A DNA stretch of 64,000 bases from NCBI RefSeq assembly GCF_033958435.1, contig NC_134152.1, positions 25,580,001 to 25,644,000 on the forward strand, given 5' to 3'. Below, one piece after another: positions 57,152 to 64,000 of this stretch. The position numbers were made by a program, and so were the translations under genes. The notes under the pieces are model-generated. The model was not told where the DNA came from. It saw only the letters and a program-made list of their open reading frames with translations, and did no database searches. Position 1 is the stretch's first letter. Every line of letters begins with the position of its first letter. The stretch is from Carettochelys insculpta. Its lineage: Eukaryota; Chordata; Testudines; Carettochelyidae.

Positions 57152-57686
57152 ATCAATATAACAAGAATTTGGCTGTAATTATGTTCCACATCACCTTTTT
57201 TGTAAGGTGCTATTGACCAGCTATTTTTTCCCCACTTAGTTGTTTGTTAATGACGCTTTTTTCCAGAGTGCATATGAGTGATACACTAACAGGTTCTGTG
57301 TCTGTGTTAGGTATTTATATCCTGTCAAGCACTGAAGTTTCTAGACACCATAACACAGTTTGATCCCTCTCTTTTTTCAACTTTTCCCCAAATGTGGGGC
57401 CAGAGGTTTGGGGCTGCTGACTTTCTCTCTTTTGTACTCTTCTCAGAAGTTTTGATTTACAGGTGAAACGTGTGTGCATGCACATGTGTTCAAAGGGGAA
57501 TGAACTTCTCCTTTCTGCCGTATGAGTTTTGCCAAGCAGCCATTTGCCTATCACAAGTGCCTTTCCCTTCATGTGCCTGAGGTACATATTTCACACAGGG
57601 ACACATATTATACTTCCCTTCATTCCCCTGGGGGCAGCATATATATCCAGCTACATATCTAAGGTATCTATATACACTCCATTACC
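57152..57686. other. Unassigned sequence
   Basis: No gene or repeat recognised. Confidence 0.4.
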
Positions 57687-57687
57687 A

Positions 57688-57805
57688 AACTTTCTAAGTG
57701 CTTCACAATCTTTATTGTATTTATTCCCACAATGCCCCTGTGAGTTGTCATTACTATCATCCCCATTTTACAGAGGGGGAGCTGAGAAACAGAAACTGAC
57801 CCACA
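57688..57805 (-). repeat. MIR-type SINE remnant
   Basis: CTAAGTGCTTCACAATC, then TCCCACAATGCCCCTGTGAG and ATCCCCATTTTACAGAGG, the MIR core seen on the minus strand. Confidence 0.65.
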
Positions 57806-57863
57806 TTTGTAAGGGCCATTCCTGCATTCTTCACTGCAATGCGAAATTGATTTAGGAGCCTAA

Positions 57864-58153
57864 GGTGACATCTGCACAGCAAAGTTATGCCAAAATAGCA
57901 GCCGTTACTCTGAAATAGCTTTGCAAGCATCTACACTATGCAAACACTATTTTGAAATATTTTGAAATAATGGGTGTATTATTTTGTATTTTACAAACCT
58001 CATTGCGGGAAAAATAATGCTATGTGTCTAGACATGCGATTTTGAAATAGCTGGGTGCTATTTTGAAATGCATTATTGCGTGTAGCTGTGTTATTTTGGA
58101 ATAGTATTCCAGAACAGATTATTTCAAAATAACGTTGTTGTGTAGACGTAGCC
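57864..58153. mobile_element. Harbinger-like MITE
   Basis: Starts GGTGACATCTGCACAGC and ends TTGTTGTGTAGACGTAGCC, with TAA and TCA flanks. Repeated TTTTGAAATA modules run through both arms. Confidence 0.82.
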
Positions 58154-58154
58154 T

Positions 58155-58315
58155 CAGTGTCATTTTCAAAGGGGATTTAAGTGTTTAGGAATCTAAATGC
58201 TATTGGCTGATCTGGGCATCTTGGGGCCTAGGACATAAATCACTTTTGAAAGTGAGATTTAGTCACTTAAACCAGTTACGTGTTGCAATGTTGAATACAA
58301 CAGCGTTAAGTGTCT
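58155..58315. other. Unassigned sequence
   Basis: Short unassigned gap between the MITE and the CR1 3' end. Confidence 0.4.
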
Positions 58316-58406
58316 TAGAATCATAGAATCATAGAGTCACAGAGCTGGAAGGGACCTCAAGAGGTCATCGAGTCCGGCCCCCTGCTTCAAGCAGGATTAA
58401 CACCAA

Positions 58407-58706
58407 CTAAGTCATCCCAGCCATGACTATGTCAGGCTGGAACTTAAAAACCTCTAGGGATGGAGATTCCACCACCTCTCTAGGCAATGCATTCCAGTCC
58501 TTTACCACCCTCCTGGTGAAGTAGTTTTTCCTAGTATCCAGCCTATTCCTCTCCTTCTGTAACTTCAGAACATTACTGCTTGTTCTGCTCTCTGTCATCC
58601 CAGAGAACAGTTTCTCTCTGTCCTCTTTAGAGCACCCCTTCAGGAAGGTGAAGGCTGCTATCAAATCATCCCTTGGTCTTGTCTTCTGCAAAGTAAATAA
58701 GCTCAA
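58407..58706 (-). pseudogene. CR1 ORF2 C-terminal segment
   Basis: A 99-codon piece of the end of ORF2 (LQKTRPRDDLIAAFTFLKGC near the start, [20 protein letters not shown] near residue 68). It is one frame off from the upstream segment at 58723-59004, so a single-base indel lies near 58715-58725. Confidence 0.9.
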
Positions 58707-58722
58707 ATCCCTCAGCCTCTCC

Positions 58723-59301
58723 TCAGGTTACGTGCTCCAGCCCCTTAATCATTTTCGTTGACCTCTGCTGAACCTGCTCCAGCACATCCGCATCCTTTCT
58801 ATATTGGGGGGCCCAAAACCGGACACAATACTCCAGATGTGGCCTCACCAGCGCTGAAAAGAGGGGAACAATCACTTCTCTAGATCTGCTCAAAATGCTC
58901 CTCCTTATGCACCCCAATATGTCATTGGCCTTCTTCGCTACAAGAGTCCACTGTTCACTCATATCCAGCCTTTCATCCACTATAATCCCTAGGTCCCTTT
59001 CCACTGTACTGCTGCTTAGCCAGTTGGTCCCCAGCCTATAACAGTGCTTGGGATTCTTCTGCCCCAGGTGCAGGACTCTACACTTGTCCTAGCTGAACCA
59101 CATCAGATTTCTTTTGGCCCAATCCTCCAATTTATCCAGGTCACTCTGGATCCTATCTCTACTCTCCAATGTATCTACCTCTCCCCCTGTCTTGGTGTCA
59201 TCTGCAAACTTGCTGAGGGTGCAATCCAGTCCCTCATCCAGGTCATTTAATAAAGCTGCTAAACAACACCAGCACCAGAACCGAACCTTGGGGCACTCCA
59301 C
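58723..59301 (-). pseudogene. CR1 reverse transcriptase, motif C and thumb
   Basis: Two in-frame pieces (59089-59301 and 58723-59004). The first has the polymerase active-site box FADDT, with the preceding NDLDEGLDCTLSKF. A stop interrupts the frame at 59089-59091, between WFS and DKC. The second has the CR1 C-terminal pattern [18 protein letters not shown] and [13 protein letters not shown]. In life the protein copies the element's RNA into DNA at the target site. Confidence 0.93.
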
Positions 59302-59825
59302 TTGAAACTGACCACAATCCGTTGGGCCTTACCGTCAAGCCAGTTTTCTATCCATCTTACAGTCCATGCATCTAATCCATACTTCCTTAATTTATAGGCA
59401 AGAATGTTGTGGGAGACTGTACCAAAAGCTTTGCTGAAGTCAAAGTATATCACATCCACTGACTTCCCCATGTCTGCAGAGTATGTTAACTCATCATAAA
59501 AGTTAATCAGACTGGTCAGGCAGGACCTGCCTTTGGTGAATCCATGTTGGCTATTTTTGATCACTTTCCCCTCTTCCAAGTGCTCCAAAATGGATTCCTG
59601 GAGGATCTCAGGGACTGAGGTAAGGCTGACTGGTCTATATTTCCCTGGATTGTCCTTCCTTCCTTCTTTAAAGATAGGCACTACAGTTGTCTTTTTCCAA
59701 TCATCTGGAATCTCTCCCAATCTCCAAGAGTCTCCAAAGATAATGGCCAAAGGCTCAGCAATGATGTCTGCCAATTCCCTCACTACACTTGGGTGCATTA
59801 AATCTAGACCCATAGATTTGTGCAC
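59259..59825 (-). pseudogene. CR1 reverse transcriptase, motifs 0 to B
   Basis: A 188-codon piece with PDDWKKTTVVPIFKEGRKDN near residues 40-59, KYRPVSLTSVP, QHGFTKGRSCLTSL and the motif A core YFDFSKAFGTVSHNIL. Its aspartate in YFDFSKAF is one of the metal-binding residues. The next conserved block (FADDT) is in another frame, so an indel lies between about 59259 and 59301. Confidence 0.94.
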
Positions 59826-59847
59826 ATCTATTTTTTCTAAGTAACTC

Positions 59848-60543
59848 TTAACTCATTCCTTCGCCCAGCGAGGGCTGCCCTCCACCTTCCCATACTGTAT
59901 CGTCTAGTACCATAGTGTGGGAGCTATCCTTGTCTGTGAAGACTGAGCCAAAAAAAGCATTGAATACTTCAGCTTTTCTTACATCATCTGTCACAGGGTT
60001 ACCAATCTCATCCGGTAATGACCCCACACCTTCCCTAACAAACCTCTTACTGTTAACATGCCTGTAGAAACCTTTCGTGTTACCCTTCACATCCCTGGCC
60101 AGCTGCAGTTCCAGTTGTGCCTTTGCTGTCCTGATTACAGCCCGGCATTTTCCAGACATATATTTATACTCCTCCTTAGACATCTGTCCAAGTTTTCACT
60201 ACTTATATGCATATTTTTTGAGTTTAAGATCACCAAGGATTTCCCTGTTCAGCCAAGCTGGTTGCTTATTATATTTGCATGTCTTACTATGCAGAGGGAT
60301 TGTTTGTTCCTGTGCCTTCAGCAAGACTTCTTGAAAATATTGCCAATTCTCCTGAACTCTTTTCCCCTTCATCTTCATATCCCAGGGGATCCTGCCCATC
60401 AATTCTCTCAAAGAGTCAAAGTCTGCTGTTTTGAAATCAGGGGTCTGTATATTACTGCTCAGCTTTCTTCATTTTGTCAGGATCCTGAAATCTACCACCT
60501 AGTGATCACTGCAGCCCAGGTTGCCACACACTTCTATTTCTCA
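59848..60543 (-). pseudogene. CR1 ORF2 linker between EN and RT
   Basis: Pieces 59848-60183 and 60199-60411 are in the same frame, separated by a stop at 60199-60201 (KKYAYK then stop). They carry QPAWLNREILGDLKLKKYAY and the helical QVELQLARDVKGNTKGFYRH-type stretch (here AKAQLELQLARDVKGNTKGF), typical of the linker ahead of the polymerase. A further indel lies near 59826-59850. Confidence 0.9.
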
Positions 60544-61236
60544 TACTAATTCTTCCGTGTTTGTGAGCAGCAAGTCAAGTTGTGCAAGGCCCCTGGTCGG
60601 TTCAATCTGTATTTGTACTATGAAGTTATCCCCAACATTCTCCAAAACCTTCCTGTATTTTCTGTGTGCTGCCGTATTGGTCTCCCAACAAATGTTTGTG
60701 TAATTAAAGTCTCCCATGAGAACCAGGGCCTGTGATTTGGAAGCTTCTCTTAGCTGTTTGAAGAAATCCTCTTCTACCTCATCTCCCTGATCTGGCGGTC
60801 TATAGCAGACACCAACTACAACATCACCTCTATTGCTTCCACCTCTAAGCTTAATCCAAAGACACTCAACTGGCTTTTCTCCCTCCTTATACTGGAGCTC
60901 TGAGCAATCATACTGCTCCCTCGTATAGAGTGCAGCTCCTCCTCCTTGTCTCCTTTTCCTGTCCTTCCTAAACAGTTTATACCCTTCCATGACCATGCTC
61001 TAGTTATGTAAGTCATCCCACCAAATCTCCATTATTCCAACCACTTTGTACTTCTTAAACTGTGCCAGGTCCTCTAGTTCCTCCTGTTTGTTTCCCAGGT
61101 TTCTTGCATTTGTGTACAAGCATCTTAAAGAAGTGGCTGATTGGCCCATTTTCTCCTCTTCACCCAGGAATCCTACTTTGTTGTACCCTACTCCTTCCCC
61201 ACTTACCTCAGGGCTTGTGTCACCATCCCTTAGCAC
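60541..61236 (-). pseudogene. CR1 ORF2 AP-like endonuclease
   Basis: Two in-frame pieces separated by a stop at 61000-61002. The first has SLRCLYTNARNLGNKQEELE and VVGIMEIWW, the start of the endonuclease fold. The second has GVCYRPPDQ and the catalytic-box region ALVLMGDFNYTNICWE. In an active element this enzyme nicks target DNA to prime reverse transcription. The active-site DFN is intact but the frame is broken. Confidence 0.93.
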
Positions 61237-61274
61237 ATAGATGACTTGTAATTGTCTGGGTCTTCAACTAGGAC

Positions 61275-62110
61275 CTGAGAGTTCCCAGACAGCTGCCATA
61301 TCCTGATATTCATCCACTGTTTACTGAACCTAGCAGGCTGGGAAGTTACTAGGATTATAGCCCTAGCCAAAGCCTAAAATATGTAGACCTGCATGAGTTA
61401 ATCAAGGTGGCACACAAAGAGTAAGGCAGAGAAAGGGTTGAACCTAGGTCTACTAAGTCCCAGGCTAGACAAGAGTCCTCTCTTCTTGGAGGTGTGGTGT
61501 GGAAGATGGAGGAGATATTTCAAGTCTGCTTTAATGCTGTAACTCTACTTTCCTGGATCTAATTTTCAATTCTGAAAAGGATTATTGGATTGTGATGGGT
61601 AAAACACTGGTCAAATTGCACCGAGACTGCAAACTCTTCCGGATAGTTGGAGCTGTCTTTTCACCATGTGTGGGTGAAATGCCATGCATAACAGAGCCTG
61701 ATCTCTGAGAGTGTCCTCCAGCAACTACAGAAATACATATATATAAGAACAATAAGATAGCATGAGGGGCAGGGGGAAGGCCAGTTCAGGTGCAGGTGTA
61801 AATAATTTTGTGATTGCAGCTCTGACACACACTAGTGGCTATGTTTGTGTGGTAGATGTGATCTCAAGTGTGGAGGCAGGTGGCAGAAGTGATCCTGGAA
61901 GAAAGGAAGACTGTTGGGAAGACTGTAAATAAAATGTCAACCAGAGCCATCTAGATCTAAGTCCAGAAGCAGCACCTGGACCCCAAGATAAAAGCAAGGG
62001 AAGCCTTCTCTTGGCATCATCTCTGAAAGGGAAACAGCTGTCTGAAACACTGCTAAGTTGTACACCAAGTGGACCAGACAAAAAGAGATTCCAAAGATGT
62101 TCAGGGTCCT
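61275..62110. other. Unassigned sequence
   Basis: No gene or repeat recognised. The minus-strand frame 61839-62255 (138 codons) runs into the hAT MITE and has no recognisable domain. Confidence 0.4.
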
Positions 62111-62113
62111 CAC

Positions 62114-62295
62114 CAGCATTCCCTGTAAGCTGAGCATTTAGGTAGCCACCCAAGAGAGATTCAGGTGCCACCCAGCTGATTAGCAGAGCACCCACAGCTG
62201 GAAGTGTGTTTCTATTGATGGTGCACATCTGCACATGCTTTGGTGTACACAACATTTATTCCACCCATGGATGGAAAAAATTAGAGGGAACACTG
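62114..62295. mobile_element. hAT-like MITE, 8-bp duplication
   Basis: Starts CAGCATTCCCTGTAAGCTG and ends AAAATTAGAGGGAACACTG, flanked by GTCCTCAC and GTCCTGAC (7 of 8). Full-length relative of 531-717. Confidence 0.9.
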
Positions 62296-62299
62296 GTCC

Positions 62300-63308
62300 T
62301 GACCACCTTCCTTAATTGGTAGACATGTTTTTCTTTCTGTTTTTCATGGCAAGCACAGGTGCTCGGAAACTCACACCTGAGTGCTATTGCCTGCTCTCTG
62401 CTTTTCTTCTCTTGGTCAAATTAGTGGTTTGTTTGTGGGGGCTTGTTAACATGCTGAGGTTTTCTTCTCAGATGGTGTGTGAATAATGCAGGACATCTCA
62501 CTGAATCTCTGATTTAAAAGCTGAGTTTTCATCAGAGGAGGAGGGGGTTATTTTTATTAGAGCCTGCCAACCTACAGAGCTGAAGTACATCTGAAAAAAG
62601 AGGATTTACTTTTTTGAAGTTAAAAATAGAGATCTGTGGAGCCGCTCACTGGTAATGTACTGACTGCATTTTATGAGAAGACAGAGGTGGTCAGGATGGA
62701 CATATTTGCTATCAACATTAATCCAAGACTATAGCATTTTCCAATCAATCGTGAGTTGCTTTTTTACAAAGAACAAAGCCGATTCTAGTAAACCTGTACT
62801 AATTCAAAACAGAACTGATAGAGCAGCAAAGTGCAGGTGTTCCTCCTAACTCTCGACAGAAGGGTGAGACTCCCATGCAGTCATACACAGCAACTCCTTC
62901 AAAGCAGAATCATAGACCTACTAATCATTTTGCCAATGGCAAGGTGGGAGCTGAGTCCATTCTTTGGATCTTACATTCCTTCTGACTTTACACTGGGGAA
63001 CACTATGCAACACTAGGGAATTCCTTAGTGCCTGTCCAAGTTACTTACACTGAGAGCTGGCCAGAAAAGGTGAGCCTGAGCGGGGTAAAGGCTCCTTAAG
63101 TTACCTTTGAAAGCAACCAAAAATGCACACTGACAGATTCTGCATTCCTTACTCAGTCCCTTCTCAGAGGGGTATTTGCCTAGATAAGGCAAGAATACAG
63201 GTGGAAAGAATGGCATCTGACACGTCCTTTGTTCCATGGTGCTCACAATTGGTACTCAATAGACATTGTTTGCTTATTACAGCTGAGACTTTCAAAGCTG
63301 CCAGAGTG
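62300..63308. other. Unassigned sequence
   Basis: No gene or repeat recognised. Confidence 0.4.
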
Positions 63309-63316
63309 ATTTGGAC

Positions 63317-63871
63317 TAGGGATATTAATGTTTGACCGGTTATGGCTAACCGGTAGGGGTTGGGGCAGCCCCCCCCCCCCCACCCACTGCATGAAAGGGG
63401 GTTGCTCCAGCAATGCAGGGCCACCGCAGGCAGAGGCACTCCAGCGGGGCTGGAGTAGCCTCCATCCATCGCACCCCCAGGGGGAGGGGCTGAAAAGGGG
63501 GGGAGGAGCACCTGGGGCTGCTGCTTCAGCATGACTGAGCTAGAGCAGCTCCCCCTGCTGCAGACAGGGTCTGCTCCAGGGGGCTGGAGTACCCCCATCT
63601 TCAGCATACAAGGGACCTGGTCTGGTCTGGCCCAGCTGGGGCATCCCTGCCCACAATGCTTTTGAGTCAGGCTGCTGAGAACTGGGGCTGTGCTGGAGTG
63701 CCCACCACCATGGGTAGAGGCTCTTCAGCCAGGCTGGAAGAGCCCTGGCCACTAGCATGCCACAGATGGAGGTGTGCCATCCTGGCTGGAGCAGTCCCTG
63801 TCTGTGGCAGAGCGCCTGTCCAGCCCAGCTGCCCCCTCATCCAACTAATTAAAGAGGATTTTACATCCCTA
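63317..63871. mobile_element. hAT element with perfect 8-bp duplication (555 bp)
   Basis: Starts TAGGGATATTAATG and ends ATTTTACATCCCTA, flanked by identical ATTTGGAC (63309-63316 and 63872-63879). The GC-rich interior with a C13 run (63369-63381) yields long overlapping frames on both strands that are not genes. ACCGGTTATGGCTAACCGGT near 63337 is a further internal hairpin. Confidence 0.93.
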
Positions 63872-64000
63872 ATTTGGACACCCAGTTCTCCATAGTTTGG
63901 GTAGAAATTTGGTATTAAACACACATTTGAAAAACCCCAGTCTACAGGTCTGTGTGTCCCTCTTTTTTCGAAAATCTCTTAAGTTTGTCATTGCTAGCTT

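Larger units (their letters stand above)
58316..61270 (-). mobile_element. CR1 LINE, about 3 kb, ORF2 remnants
   Basis: The 3' terminus at 58318 is the octamer tail (ATCATAGAATCATAGAG on the plus strand). Reading leftwards along the minus strand, ORF2 can be followed from its endonuclease at about 61236 to its C-terminus at 58407, so nearly all of ORF2 is present. ORF1 and the 5' end are not recognised and the copy is 5' truncated near 61270. It is interrupted by several stops and at least three frame shifts, so it is inactive. It is a much longer insertion than the other CR1 pieces here. Confidence 0.95.

Noticed and set aside
63164..63924. Several 70- to 147-codon frames on both strands
   Set aside because: Interior and flanks of the 63317 hAT element, with a poly-C tract.
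1..64000. tRNA or rRNA genes and CRISPR arrays
   Set aside because: No cloverleaf with A and B boxes or rRNA-like block was recognised. The only regular tandem array is the 49-bp minisatellite, and the organism is a vertebrate.

Overview
This is about 64 kb of vertebrate nuclear DNA, AT-leaning, with no host gene that I can support from sequence alone. Several CR1 LINE copies with the octamer tail (ATTCTATG type), MIR-like SINE remnants, and very many short DNA transposons with termini like GGCTATGTCTACACT point to a sauropsid. A turtle is the best guess and a crocodilian is less likely. This assignment is inference from repeat style. The window looks intergenic or intronic, since no chain of plausible exons with splice signals stood out.

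Almost everything recognisable is mobile DNA. I see five classes. (1) CR1 LINE: a 3 kb decayed copy on the minus strand at 58316-61270, with endonuclease and reverse transcriptase remnants, plus about nine short 3' ends. (2) MITEs with GGCnnnGTCTACAC termini and 3-bp target duplications, most like PIF/Harbinger. There are more than fifteen, including two 710-714 bp copies (15513-16226 and 18192-18901) that share a non-palindromic core with an open frame. (3) hAT-type elements with 8-bp target duplications: a six-member TAGGGTGACC family (30360, 34628, 36345, 39188, 41510, 51355), and single copies at 4950, 47348, 62114 and 63317. (4) TA-flanked mariner/pogo-like elements at 6494, 43234, 45174, 50155 and 54519. 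(5) Foldback or retroposon repeats with the 'gtctttaaagtgctac' motif, including a 1.7 kb inverted repeat at 15008-16697.

Layout: 1-9 kb holds MITEs, a long unexplained ORF (1880-2596), a perfect-arm palindrome (5731-6167) and two hAT/foldback elements. 8.6-12 kb holds old CR1 copies. 15-19 kb is a cluster of foldback and Harbinger-like elements. 19-30 kb is mostly unique sequence with scattered MITEs and one retroposon with a 12-bp target duplication. 30-42 kb is dominated by GC-rich hAT copies and a GC island with a proline-rich ORF and a 49-bp minisatellite (40085-41250). 43-55 kb contains several nested insertions. 55-64 kb contains MITEs, the CR1 copy and two hAT elements.

The nesting gives a relative chronology. 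A pogo-like element (43234-43894) was hit by a MITE, its relative (45174-45617) was hit by a CR1 end, a foldback (51224-51990) was hit by a hAT, and the 15-16.7 kb foldback was hit by a Harbinger-like MITE. Open frames longer than about 60 codons elsewhere are best explained as chance or as transposon interior.
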